NCBI GenBank assembly: GCA_021234155.1
Contig: JAJEKV010000039.1
Coordinates: 1,486,001-1,550,000 of the forward strand
Direction: 5' to 3'
Source of the DNA: Isoetes taiwanensis
Lineage: Eukaryota; Streptophyta; Lycopodiopsida; Isoetales; Isoetaceae
Length of the DNA stretch: 64,000 nucleotides
Part shown: positions 35,269 through 47,244 of the stretch, one piece after another
Numbering within the stretch: position 1 is the stretch's first letter
How the letters are laid out: each line of letters starts with the position of its first letter
Notes under the pieces: generated by a model
Told to the model about the DNA's origin: nothing
What the model saw: the letters and a program-made list of their open reading frames with translations, nothing else
Database searches by the model: none
Position numbers and translations under genes: made by a program

Positions 35269-35281
35269 AAGGTGGGGAGAA
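35269..35281 (+). other. polypurine tract
   Basis: AAGGTGGGGAGAA immediately before the 3' LTR TG, the expected position and composition for plus-strand priming. Confidence 0.8.
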
Positions 35282-36849
35282 TGTGACGTTCCACATATTT
35301 ATACATATATTTAAGTATAAATCATTGACACGTCACTATGAATAATTAATGGCACATTAATTATTCATAAGCTAAGGTTAGCTATGTTAATAATTAAATT
35401 ATAAAGGTGGAAACCTAACCAAAACCCTAATTCGAATTTAGGGCTTATCCTAATATTAAAAGGGCTAAAATACCAAATTAGTTAATTAATGACATGCCAC
35501 CCGCCCAAATCGATTGGGCAAGGTAGGGTTTCCATTTTGGACACCCAAATTAGGGCTTTTGTGCCCCAATTCGAATTGGGAGCAATTGGGGATGGAGGAG
35601 GGGCGGCAGCCAGGCAGCCCTTGAGTTAGTCGAGATGGAGCAGCCCAAGACCGATTTGTGCCGGTTAGTCAAGTGGGTTACTTTGTTGATTTATAGCATA
35701 GCGCCTCTACGTGGTGTGTTCTCTCTCTTTTTCTCGTGGTTTTACGTTAGGCTAACCCTTGATTGATATGGTGAGTATTCTTTATCTCTAGTCTACATGC
35801 GTGCTTTGGTTGATGGTTTAGTAGTTCTTTGCTTAGTTAGCACTCGGGATATGGGGGATTACGGGGGTAGAGACCTCTCGAGCCCATGTATTGTAGTATG
35901 CTCCTAGATATAGCCCCACAGTATTATTCCAATTAGATGCGGCACGTGCACAAGAGCCCAGGGGTCATAGATGCTATGGACCGGCTTAGCACCGGATAAG
36001 GAACACAAGTGGTGAAGTGGTTGGCGGGGTCTGCCGCGAACATAAAAGGCTCACAGGACTCCTATAGCGAGCTAGGCCGATAGCCCGGTCCACGTGAGGG
36101 CGGGTATGGGTCCGACACTCCACAGGTGGGAAGGTGTGACCCGTATGGGGCACCTTGCACTTTGAGTAGATTTAGGGGCGAGTAAGTCGGGCACGGATGC
36201 GGGGGTCGCCGATGCGCCGCGTATTCTCTTCGCCCATGGAACCCCGTGATTACGGAAGGGGACGCTCCCCCGACCACGCCTCATCGGGCCGGGACTTCAT
36301 GAACCCCTGAGTAGGCTCGGCCAGGTGATGCCTCAAGCCCTACGTCTCCAGGAAGGCTATAGCGGCGCCATAGCGTGAATTGACCCATCCGCAAAGTGTG
36401 CAACGAAGGGGCGGATGGAGTGGACAACCCTAGGCGATGTTCTATGCCGCCAACACGGGTTATACCTGCGTCTGGCGATCTCTTGAGGCGAGCCGTCGGT
36501 CCATCCTCATCGGAGTGAAGGCAGGGGGTAGAACACGGGGATTGGGGTGTTTTCCTAGGTTAAGATGCATATTCTTTGCCGTTGGTATTTGGATGGATAT
36601 GCCACCCTTCGTGGTGGTTATTTATATATGATTTATGATGTGTGCTAACATGTATTCACGCTTCCGCGACGTAGGAGCCCCATTGAAGGCGTGGGCCGAA
36701 TGACCCCTTCGTGTCCTTCTTTCGGGCATCATATTATAGATGGCCCGAAATAGACGGAGGGCCCTGCTCATGGCGAGTTGGTCGCCATGGGAGGGGGAAG
36801 TCCCCGTATGTATACGTCCGAGGGTCGTATATGTTCAGGGAGCGTCACA
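35282..36849 (+). repeat. 3' LTR
   Basis: Begins TGTGACGTTCC after the polypurine tract and ends CGTCACA, followed by the target duplication CTGTC. Near its end is an imperfect hairpin around GTATACGTCC/GGTCGTAT (36812-36830), also found in related LTRs at 41.2 and 63.2 kb. Confidence 0.9.
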
Positions 36850-36854
36850 CTGTC

Positions 36855-37990
36855 AGGCTAGGTTGGATCCAAGAAAGCTCCACAACAGGATGCATATACT
36901 ACAAGAGGATGGGGGTATAGTGTCAACTCTTATGTCAAGGCATAAGTATAGTGACAACTTTGTGACGATTGCTGCTTTCTTGACACAAAATGCTTCTTTT
37001 GTGTCAAAATTGTGTCATAGGCATAATGTCAAATATTTTATCAAAGTATTGACTAGTTTTTGTCAAGGTTATATTGCATTTTAAGTGGATTATTACAACC
37101 ATTTTTTAACAATGTTATAGCTAATTTGTACAACTTTTTGTAAAACTTATAACAAAATTGCAGTTGCTTTTGTGTTTAATATATAGACAAAATATTATGT
37201 ACCATTAGTTAGATGTATTATATGATATAATTGATTTGTGACAATTATACATAAATTTTGCATCTATGCTGGGGGCAATACTCAACCGAATAATGAGAGT
37301 GCTCACTGACAATCTTAATGTTTTCCATTATTGGATTGGTAGGTATCCAACCATTGTTTTGGAGCACATAGTCGTAGGCTTGCCACTAATCTAGTTGGAG
37401 GCTTGTCAAATTGGACAGGCCACAACATTTTCAATTTTTTCGGAAAGGTTGAGTAATAAGGTTGTGCGATGTCTATCTATAAATAGAGACCGAAGGATTC
37501 TTAATATTTGTGGATAGACCAATGTCTCAAATATTTTTCAATAAAAGTATACTTAAATACTCCAAATCAAGAGCTTTTAATGCAATTGGCAAAAATACAT
37601 TAATTTAAACCTTTCCTTGCCCACGATTCCTAGGTGGTCCAGTGTTAATGGCACCCCGCTAGATATGGCAATTTTAGAATTGCTTTTTCAATGTCTAATA
37701 ACTGATTGATGGCACTTGTGGCTCTTTGAGAGTTATAACTTCTTAATCGACAGGATTTGTGATCAGCACAATTCTTAGCGTCCATCGCCAGAACCTTCAT
37801 TGCTCACCTAGAATCAGCTTCCCCTTGAGCTTGTGGTATATATTCAGCTCTAGTGGTAGCTCTGGTCGTGATAATCTTGTTGTGGTCGTTATAAACTTGC
37901 TCTGGATCGAGATAATCTTGGCACCCAGCCAGCAAATAAACATTGCTATGGGTCGTGAGAAGCTTGCTATGGAGCTCCGTTTATAGCCTG
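36855..37990. other. no gene; TGTCA/TGACA-rich stretch
   Basis: Between 36910 and 37030 TGTCA and TGACA occur many times; a similar cluster lies at 40200-40400, including GTGACAACTTTGTG in both. These could be subterminal repeats of a DNA transposon. I found no coding sequence. Confidence 0.35.
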
Positions 37991-37997
37991 CCGGTTA

Positions 37998-38127
37998 AAG
38001 AAGATAAACACCCCTGCTTGCCTCTTACAGCGGATAAACGGGCTTTGGGCTCTCCTATTTAAAATGGGCTATGAGCTCCCTGATGTAAGGGGCAAGCATA
38101 GTGTTTATCCCTTCTTGACTATTTGTC
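37998..38127. repeat. long imperfect hairpin, about 130 bp
   Basis: The left arm reads AAGAAGATAAACAC, CCCTGCTTGCC, TCTTACA; the right arm is its near complement (TGTAAGGGGCAAGC, TAGTGTTTATCCCTTCTT). Inside, GGGCTC and GAGCTCCC can extend the stem. It may be a MITE or a small-RNA-producing fold-back. Confidence 0.6.
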
Positions 38128-38790
38128 CACTTCTTTGGAACTTTTCTTCATTTATTTCCTACGCTCCGGTTCAAATTATAGCAAGGCAAGAAAGACGAGC
38201 TTTTCTTTGAGCGACGTGGCACAGTTTCATTCGAAAACATTTTAGGCGGGCTGCAACGAGTGGCGTGAGCAGAAAGCGGCCATGCATGTCCATGGGCAAT
38301 TGGACTGCGCAGTGAATCGCTCAGGAAAGATCATTGTATTCCGGCGCTGGTTTATCTTGGCAGGTATGCAGAGCTTTATTAACGAATTCTTCAATGTGTT
38401 CTTCGATTAGAGGGAGGCGTAATCCGACCTACAATTCTGTGATATTTATTTCTCGGGCGGACTTCTACGACTTCCTCGTTCGGTAAGTACACTTTTCCTT
38501 GCCCAGTGGATTTCAAATTGGTCGTGAAAGAGCATCCTAGTGAGCTTTCAAACGAGGGCAAAATTTAGCAGCATTCCCTCAGAACGAGAATGAAACTTAA
38601 CTTTCTAGGGCACCCAGAAGAAACCGGGTGTACATGAATGCAAATCCGGCCCAAGACGGCATTATGAATCAGACTGCTCCTCTGCATAGATGCATTAGAA
38701 CTAGGTAGCACAGCATCAGAAACAGATTAACTTAATGGGTACAAGTCTCTTCTGTGCTCCACATGTTTATGATTCTAAATCGGTTAATTT

Positions 38791-38826
38791 GTTAGTGATT
38801 GTCTTTGCAGGGAGACAATCACTAAC
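38791..38826. repeat. perfect 14-bp stem hairpin
   Basis: GTTAGTGATTGTCT, loop TTGCAGGG, then AGACAATCACTAAC. It sits immediately before a short tandem duplication. Confidence 0.85.
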
Positions 38827-38831
38827 AAAGG

Positions 38832-38965
38832 TGCTGATGACCTTCATAGCAAAGTGCATATCGTTTTATGGTTTTATATTATTTGACTACATGAATGATG
38901 CTGATGACCTTCATAGCAAAGGTGCATATCGTTTTATGGTTTTATATTATTTGACTTTATTATAT
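38832..38965. repeat. tandem duplication, about 67 bp
   Basis: GCTGATGACCTTCATAGCAA and the following TATCGTTTTATGGTTTTATA occur twice in tandem, nearly identical. Confidence 0.85.
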
Positions 38966-39690
38966 TGAATAGTTATATTCTATGTGCAGTAAGCCTTCAG
39001 TGCTTGAGGTATCACGAGCGTTGCAGTGTAGACCACCTTGCAAAAGTCCCAACAGCTACAGATTTCCATCATGGGGTCTTTCCAAGATCAAGAGGTTGCT
39101 AAATTTTAGAAACATACTCTACCTTTAGAATCTTGACATTTGTATAGAGTTTTTTGGCTATTTAGGCACCACATAGGCTTTAGGCAAGGATCTAGCCTAT
39201 TGGAATGACTAGTCTTTTGAATTTTCATTAACGTCGGGCCTAAAAATGTTTATATGCCCATATATGGCAATGGCAATGGATCCGCTAACACCTGTCAAAT
39301 GTGGCATGCTTCTCTTTTTCCAGGTTGAAGTAACAATGATGATCAATTCGTTCCTCCAACATTCTAGAAGCTAGAAGCTGAAACATTAAAACAAGGTGCC
39401 AGAGAAAATCATCCAACTCTGTTATCTTAAGTCAGAGGTCTCTGTATCATTTGCATATTTATCTGCAGTTTAACCTTGCAGCTTACCTGTCTTGCACTGT
39501 TCCCTCGCGGCTTATGAAGGTTCTAGTATTTCATATATGCTCGTAAGTGTATAACTTATGGCGAAGTAAGGATTTGGAGGATCCATGTCATTCAAACTAT
39601 AGGAGATTCTTTCAGTTGTTCATGAATACTAGTTCATGAATACTATTTAATATTTACTGTTGCTTAGAGCATTTAAACATTTTATCCACA

Positions 39691-39852
39691 CGCATTTGAA
39701 TTGTTGGAATCTTATTGTTATGAATGAAAACTTTTATTTGCTCCATCATATCTTCCGTTGTAACTTGAACACGCATTTGAATTGTTGGAATCTTATTGTT
39801 ATGAATGAAAACTTTTATTTGCTCCATCATATCTTCCGTTGTAACTTGAAAG
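39691..39852. repeat. exact tandem duplication of 81 bp
   Basis: Two copies beginning CGCATTTGAATTGTTGGAAT (39691 and 39772) appear identical over about 80 bases. The length is a multiple of three, so a short frame stays open across both, but nothing else indicates coding. Confidence 0.9.
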
Positions 39853-41230
39853 TAACTTCAAAGTTGAATTATTGTTTTATTCCTTAAGAAAAAAATATTA
39901 TTGGTTTATGCATGTAATCATGCACTAAATGATATAAACAAAGTGACTCTTTATTAACTTGTTGTAAAGCTTGTTATATTCAAGTCATAAAGGTTGTCAT
40001 TGCAATTTTGGAAATGTAGGTATTATCTTGGTTATTTGCTTCACACAAATATGTTGAAATATTATTTTTATAGGTTCTAATTATTTGTTGCAAGTCTGTT
40101 ACAAGTGTGCCAGAGCGCTTGACAATAAATTGATACTCAACTTCTTACAAAGTTAGTAAAAGCATTGATGCTATCTTGAAGTTGAGGTGTTACATTGTTG
40201 TTGCAATGTTCTTTTGTGTCATAATTGTTATGGCAAGTGATCAAGCCACAACTTTGACGCAACATTTGATGCCCGGGTGACAACTTTGTGGCAAATGATC
40301 GTGTCAACTATAGCGTCAAGAATGTGACAGGATTTGGAGTTTCAAGGGTTTCATTTGTGTCAACAATTTCGACGTTATACTTGACAATATTAGTACCCTT
40401 GGGAAGTGTAAAATCCTTAGGAGTTGTCTTCATGGACAGGTTTCATCATTGAAGTATGGAATGAAGAGAAGCTTCATAGGCAATGGTGCACACTGTATGC
40501 TGAAATTAAGAATGCATATAAAGGCTGTTCTCTCAAACTTTTTTGTCAGTTCCTTCTCCATGAGCTGTAATACAAGTACTCTTTCTATGGTATGACTTTT
40601 GACATACGTGAAATAAAGTATACTCAATGCCTCAATGCCTAAGTAGGACTACAACTTGTTGTAATATACTATTTTCCAATACACCTTGTTGCTTGATAGG
40701 ATTTAAGTTGTCGTGGTACATGTTTATTCTAAGAGACAAGCAACAATGATTGCAAGGGCACGAATTGAATGGTAGGAGCAATGTTTGTTTAATTGTGCTG
40801 CAAAGCATTACCACTTTTAGATATGCATTTTAGGTGTTACTTTTCAGGAGGTATGGCACATGGTAAGCCTATAGGCAGTCATGTTGTCAATGAAAAACTT
40901 GTATCATGGAGTCTTGTTGTGCACACGCTTTTAGCATGTATATGTACTACTATAGATATGCAAGGTTAGAGGATATGAATTATGTATTTAACATGATATT
41001 TAGACAAGTCATAATTTCATGGAATGCAATGATAGCAAAGTAGCTTCATGTGTAGATTATCTTTAGAATTGTGAAATTGACCCACGACAGGATGCACAAG
41101 ATCATTTTGAAACTTTCAAATTGACCTACTTTAGACTTTCTAAATCACAAACAAGCAATACATATGGCATTTGTTCAGTAAATTTAGGTTATAATTTTTT
41201 TCTATGTGATCAATGAACCCAGGCCCTGTT

Positions 41231-41460
41231 GAAGGCAACGTGACGTTCCAGCACAGTATACGGTCCCAGGACGTATACTGTACTGCCCCGTCGCGCGTAC
41301 ACGCCACCCCGACTGACGTGTACGCTGACGTGTAGCCAGGTAGGTAGCCCCTAGGGGGCAACTTGCTAGGTATGTGCAATTATTATTAATGTGCACATTT
41401 ACCAATGTGCACATTAATGTGGGCACACCTTTCCATGTGGGCACATTTTGCCACCTAGCC
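41231..41460 (-). mobile_element. LTR fragment related to the 28-37 kb element
   Basis: On the minus strand it ends GTATACGTCCTGGGACC, GTATACTGTGCTGGAACGTCAC, matching the 3' end of the 3' LTR (GTATACGTCCGAGGGTC... GCGTCACA). Several short palindromes follow. The 5' limit of this LTR is not clear; no internal sequence was seen. Confidence 0.5.
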
Positions 41461-41586
41461 ATTAAAGGCACAAGGCCCCCAAAATTGAACCATTATAATT
41501 TTTTTTAATGGTTTGTTGGTGAAAACCAAATCCATAAATCGGTACATGTTTGTGGGTTCAAAAGTTTACAAACCATGTCTAGTTAT

Positions 41587-41720
41587 CTAATATGGTTCAT
41601 CAACATATTTTTTAAAGGTGATAAGACAACATTGTTTTATGACATATGGCAATCTTAATTGGTTTTTATAACAAGTTAACCTATATGATATTCTAATATG
41701 GTTCATCAACATATTTTTAT
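41587..41720. repeat. 27-bp direct repeats before a LINE tail
   Basis: TCTAATATGGTTCATCAACA plus TATTTTT occurs at about 41587 and 41694; the second copy runs straight into the LINE (CCTT)n tail. Confidence 0.75.
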
Positions 41721-44700
41721 AAGGAAGGAAGGAAGGAAGGAAGGTTCTTTTATCGTCCACGGAGACCAATCGGTCTATGGGACCCAATACAAAAAAATGC
41801 AAACAAGTTTAATTATTGCCCGGATTAAAAAACCCCGCCGGAAGGGTTTCGAGGAAAAAACCGTGGCGACAATCGGCCCCACCGACAAAGCTATCCTAAC
41901 ATATAAAATGAGAAACACCCAAATATATCTGATCATGCACCACACCGTAGTGCCTAATCGTCAGCAAACGGCAGTGGGGGGCAAAAGGTGACCTCGCGAG
42001 GTCCAACCTCTGAATATGCGACCCAGGGTGGCACGTCTTCGACGGTGTGTTCATCGGCAAATGCAAGGGGCAAGTTCGGCCGCACTAAGGGGGCGTGTGA
42101 TCGGCGGATCGGACCGATCAACTGGCAACTGGAAAGTGTGAGACTCATCCTCAATGGCACCCGTTTGATGCTGACCGACAGAGTTCGCCCCGGCGGGGGG
42201 CTCCCCAATCCACGCCTGCCTCGATGCGAAGATGGTGGGCACCCGTCTTGGATCGGAGGCAATGAGTCAAGCTTTTCGAGGTACCGGGAACGCGTAGGAG
42301 GCTGTGGGCCCGGGCTAACACCGGGGGTTGATGTGCTCCTTGTAATGGGCCATTTTGACGTGCTCTAGAGCCGGGTCCCGTGAGCTTGCCAAAGGAAACA
42401 AGCGTCTAGGTACTCCCGCAGTATCCCACGATCGATCATTTGTGCCCACTGCGCGACTCGTGCTCACGCACATTCCATCTGGCGAACCAGCGATCTCTCT
42501 TACCCCTCCAACGGGCCCTAAGCGGCTGCGGACCCATGGCCCGCAGTGTAAGCCCAGTCGCGGGGCCGAGCATCACCCATAGTAACCACTTTCGAAAATA
42601 GGCGATGTGTCTATCAAAGTGCCCGTGAAGCGGTAAGAATCGATTTCCCGGCGGGAGAATCGATAGGGGGTGAAGGTTTCACCCAAGTGCGTGCCAAAAT
42701 GCCTTACGCACTTGCTCCAAGTCATTCAGTTCGCCAAAGCGGTAGGGCCCCAAACCTCGACCCGTCTGAAGGGCCGGGCTCGACCGGTGCGAACGGATGT
42801 GGCCCGATGGCCCCAATCATAGAGCTCTGCACGGTGGTGTTGTTACGCATGGCATAAAGCGCTTTCGACCCTCTTTGTCACCCATAGCGGATAGACGCCT
42901 CCAGCCCAGAGCGAGGAGGGAACTCCACCCTAGGTACTTGTAGGTGGGCGTGGCGTCCACAGGCATCCCCATATGTGAGTGCGGGGAGGCATGGGGGTGA
43001 CGTGAAGAGGATATGAGAACCACCCGGTCTTGGCGGATTGACGCGCATGTCGTGAGCGACAAAATGTGTCTAGGGCGTCCCGTGAGTACGCGATAGCTTC
43101 GGGGTGTGGGCGTGAGGCCAACATCGCCGCATAGATGAGCCGGGCGGATGACACGGTGCAAAAGTCGTATGCCATCCCCATGCTCGATGAAGGCGGGGCT
43201 CTAACCGATCAATGTAGAGGCCAAAAAGTGTTGGCGAGAGGGGGCAACCCTGGGGACCCGATACTACTGGTGAATGCTTTCGGCCCGTCGGGTGCATCTG
43301 CCAAAACAACTCTCATACAACTTTGTATATGGCATTACGCGCAGGCGGCAGGGAGCTCAGTTGACCTTGATCTAGCCACGGCTTTTCAGGGGGAACCGTA
43401 TCAAAAGCCAGCGAAGTCCACAAAGCGACAATACAAGTCTGCGCCGATGATTAAATTTTGTCTTCAATCGTGCCGCGGTGTAAAGATATGGTCAATCGTT
43501 GAGTAAAGGGGGGTCTAAAAGCCTGCCTGTGTGAGGGCTCGCGACATCTGCCGCCCGCCCAGTGGGTCAACTGGCTGCTCGAGAATGCCCGCCAGCGGTT
43601 TGGCAAATCTTGAATCCCGACCATGATCGTCCGGTAATTGGCCGGACGGTGTGGGTTGCCCGCCTTGTGAATGGGAACAACCACGCTTGTGGTCCATTGT
43701 CGGGGAGACCTTCCTGCAATGCTGTTGAAGCGGGGTAGTGAGGGATCGGCACAAGCGGCTGCGCCGCCCATTTGAGTAACTTCGGCACGCATACCATCGA
43801 GGTCATTTGCCTTCCCATTAGCCCGGCCGTTCGCGGGGCCCTCCTCAACATCCTCGTCCATGAGAACCAATGGGGGCCATCCTGTGGGGGTATGGGCGTC
43901 ACGCGTCCCCTGGGCGGGTCATAGAGCTGCTTTGCAGCATCGCTCCCACCGCCGGTGTGATGTCCCCCGTAGGGTTGGCTGGCCTTGAAGCACTCGTGCC
44001 AAAAGGTTCGAGGATGAGTGTCCAGCAGGCCGGAACATCTCCCCCGATGCACGGCAAGGTACCGCGTGCCTTTGTGTCCTTCGGATGGGCGCGGGTAATC
44101 GTGGTGGCCTCGCAAGCCGGTACCGGATCCGTGATGTAGCCGAGGCTGCCGCTTATTCTTTACACTCGCATCAAACCATCGGTTACGCAGGGGAATGTTC
44201 TTCGACTTCGAAGGCGAACGCGGTCCTAAAAGCACGTCCGTCCGCGATCCCGTAATAGCCGGTCACCGGTCTATCCGGCCGCTGCTCTAGTGTGGAGGTC
44301 CGGCTAATTACCGGGGGCGCCCATGAGCATCTCGGCGTAGTCCTCGCCACGCTCATAATCTAGTCTCAACCGAGGGGCGAGGGGCTGGCATAGTGGGGGT
44401 TGGCGGCTTGCCAAACCAGGTCCAAATAAAGTGGGAGGTGATCCGAGTCGACCTCCTCATCCCGACTGTCTGCGTGCCCACCCGGAAACGACCGATGAGA
44501 TGCATATCTTAGCGCAACCACTGAGCACATAGTCCACCACACTAGACCCTCCCCCGATTGTCTTGTGCGCATGTGCACTTGCGAGAATCGGGCCCTTCGT
44601 GGAAAGGCCATTGCAAATTATCAAGTCAAAAATGCCACATAGCAGAGCAACCGTGCACAAAGCGAAAGTGACTGGCTGTCATCCGACCCTCCATTGCCGC

Positions 44701-45960
44701 CATGAGGCGAGGTAAGTGCAGGACATCGTCGACAAGGGGGTCAAGTCGTATGGGCTGCTCTACTCCCTGTCCAGGTGCATTGAAATCTCCAAGAAGGACG
44801 ACCCTACCCAAGCTTCTTTGGTGCCGCCACGTATGTCATCATATAGATCGACATAAGGGTCCATCCTATCCGCATCGGGGTGGCTGCGATAGAAGGTCTT
44901 TGTCTGCGTGAGGGAAATAACAGCGCCGAGAAAAAGAGGGTTGCCACGGTATTATGCACGAACCCACAAGTACGGTTGTTATAAATACGTTTCTCGGAGG
45001 GTAACCGAATGTGCCAAGGTTGTCCGGAGTAGCAAGCCACTCCACCATGACCCCTCCGTCCTGCATACGGGCATTGAAGACCAGAAATGTTGGTAACCGG
45101 CCAGATCAGGTAGCTTTGCCCAAAGATGCTCCCATGTCTCCATGAGAAAGATGAGATCCATATCGGTACGCCACGCGGAGTTCGGGACTATCCCCATTCG
45201 CCAAGGGAAGCCTCGACAATTCCATGAGACCACAGGAGACACAATTCCTATTTGTCGCCCGAGGGATGGTATGCGCACCGAAGTCGCGGGGGAGGGGGGG
45301 AAGCGAGAATTTGAGGGAGAAGTAGATGGAGCGGAGGCAAGATGTAATGAGGAGGGCGGGGTGAGGGAGCGGGAGTAGGAGCAGGAGAAGGGGGCCGTGG
45401 TAGGAGAAGGTGACGAGGGCAGCGTGCGTAGCTTGCGGGTTGGGGGCTGCGAAGTGCAGCGATAAATTTGTCGAAAAATGTGCATCTGCCTCGAACCAAT
45501 CTGCGGCACCCCACGGTGGCGAATGCCTCGACCACGACAAGCTCTGTCTGCGTGCCTTCATTTGCATGGGTGTGAGGTCCCGGTCCGCGTCTGGGGATGT
45601 CCCCTTGAAAGATCGGCCCTGGCGCAATATGGCATCACGCTTTTGTGCATCCGCGAACCGTGAATATGACAATGCGGTCCGCGACGACGCCGAGCCCCAT
45701 GGCGAACGCTTTCGAGAAATGAAGCTGGCGGGAATGTCATCCGTCGAGAATGTGTGTTCGGATGTTGTGGGCGGAACTCTCCCCTGGCGTTACGGCATGC
45801 CTCGAACTACCAAATTGTGGCCTCTCGCTGCGCTCCACGGAGTTCTGCGACTGCCGGGTCAAAAGGTGGGGAAAAGGGTGTCTTTGGGGGGGTGGTGGTG
45901 GTGGCTGGGATGGCGTGGAGTGGCTGTAAAAACTCCAAAACAGCCACATAACTGGTAATG
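41718..45960 (-). mobile_element. LINE with ORF1, endonuclease and RT remnants
   Basis: The longer copy of the LINE at 15.4-17.8 kb, minus strand. From 5' to 3': Pro-rich then ORF1 RNA-binding remnants (about 45950-45400, with RFADAQKRDAILRQGR, FKGT, DRDLTP and CTFFDKFIAA); endonuclease (about 45240-44370) with SWNCRGF, DLIFLMETWEHLW, RVVLLGDFNA and SDHLPLYLDL; then reverse transcriptase (about 43900-43300) with WTTSVVVPIHKAGNP, PANYRTIMV and QLTHWAGG. The 3' domain, hairpin AGACC-GATT-GGTCT and (CCTT)n tail lie at 41880-41718. Endonuclease motifs GDFNA and SDHLP identify an APE-type non-LTR element. Frames change every 50-200 bp, so no protein is intact here. Confidence 0.85.
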
Positions 45961-46094
45961 CAACATTCCTGGATTAATGATGGCAAACTCCCTTAATATG
46001 GTATGTCAGCTACAGGAAGCCACATAACTGGTAATGCAACATTCCTGGATTAATGATAGCAAACTCCCTTAATATGGTATGTCAGCTACAGGAA
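45943..46094. repeat. tandem duplication, 76 bp
   Basis: GCCACATAACTGGTAATGCA and onward is repeated once in tandem with one or two changes, next to the LINE 5' end. Confidence 0.9.
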
Positions 46095-46098
46095 AAGC

Positions 46099-46605
46099 AA
46101 AGGATCAGCACCTGTAAAATGTAAAACAGAGAAGGCTTTACTTTAATCTCCAATGATTTAAAAGAATGGAGTAAGAAAAGAAAGGAAAAGGAAGAACTTA
46201 TCTGCAACAGGACTCTATTACATGGAAACAGACTTTAGTTATGCTGCTGCGTGCTCTGCTTATTCAAAATATAATGCTCTGCTTTAAACTCCAAAGACAC
46301 ATTGCCATCCGATCCATTGACATGTTTCAGATTCCTTAGCAGCGGTCTCTTAAGGGAAAAATCTCCTCCTTCCTCTTATTTCCTATTCTTCTGTGCTAAC
46401 CTTCATTGTAAGCAATACACGTTAATCTCTTCCATAAAGTTTATGTATTCATTCTTCACAAAAGTGGGTACCTGTCAGGAAAACATAGAGCTACAAACAA
46501 AACCTCTCGAAGCAAAGGATCAGCACCTGTGAAATATAAACAGAGAAAGACTTTACTTTAATCTCGAATGATTTACAAGAATAAAGTAATTAAAGAAAAT
46601 AACGG
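46099..46605. repeat. diverged direct repeat pair, about 90 bp
   Basis: GCAAAGGATCAGCACCTGT and the following ACTTTAATCTC block at 46099-46195 recur at 46512-46600. No gene is seen between or around them. Confidence 0.7.
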
Positions 46606-47170
46606 GAAGAGATTACCTGCAAGAGATGTGCAAAACAAAACCTGTCGCAGCATCACTTAGATGGAGAGAGAAGAAACCTGCAAAGAAAAAATTAGTTTGA
46701 AAAGATATGGAGATTGTTGAATGGCAGATTTGAAAAAAGCACATCAGAGGCTTGTAACGCCGTACAATCACAAAAATATGCAAGCTTTTATGCTCTTCAT
46801 TGCTTATGTTGTAAAGAAACCCTCTCCCGAGCACCAAGAACTTGGCTTTATGCTTTTCAAACAGAAGATGAAAAACAGGGGCCTTCCATGTCTGCACTGG
46901 CGATACTGTTTACCTTATTACAGAATAAGGAGAAGAGGGATGGAGTTGGATCCGCCATGGAGCCGCTGGAGTCGGGGGCCGGAGTTGGATCTGCCGGAAT
47001 CATTGGAGTCCGGGGTGCCAGGGTCGGAGCTGGAGCAAGGGCGGTGGAGTCGAGGCAGTATAGGATAGAGGCAAAGTATAAGGAAAAGAGAATACATGCA
47101 TTTGAATTTTATCCCACCCATTGGGTGGGAGGGCGGGATAATTTGAACAAAATTTGTTATAAAATGTTGG
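46606..47170. other. no supported gene
   Basis: Open frames near 46720-47070 come from a GC-rich stretch with repeated GGAGTTGGATC and GGAGTC motifs. A small hairpin ATCCCACCCATTGGGTGGGA lies near 47110. Nothing recognisable as a protein. Confidence 0.35.
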
Positions 47171-47244
47171 AAAAAATTGAAATACACTCCTATATTTTGC
47201 AAACTCCAAATTCATACATTGGCATGCGCCAATGATCAAAATCT

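Larger units (their letters stand above)
28213..36854 (+). mobile_element. LTR retrotransposon without recognisable gag-pol
   Basis: Two direct repeats of about 1.57 kb bound an 8.6-kb unit. Both begin TGTGACGTTCC, and the 3' copy ends GAGCGTCACA, giving 7-bp inverted termini TGTGACG/CGTCACA. A perfect 5-bp target duplication CTGTC flanks the element (28213-28217 and 36850-36854). A primer site and polypurine tract lie in the expected places, so the orientation is plus. The internal 5.5 kb has no recognisable gag, protease, RT or integrase, and no open frame of 60 codons or more from about 31.85 kb to the 3' LTR. It is best described as a large derivative element relying on proteins of others, or a heavily damaged copy. 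The LTRs are related to the one at 61.8-63.2 kb. Confidence 0.9.
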
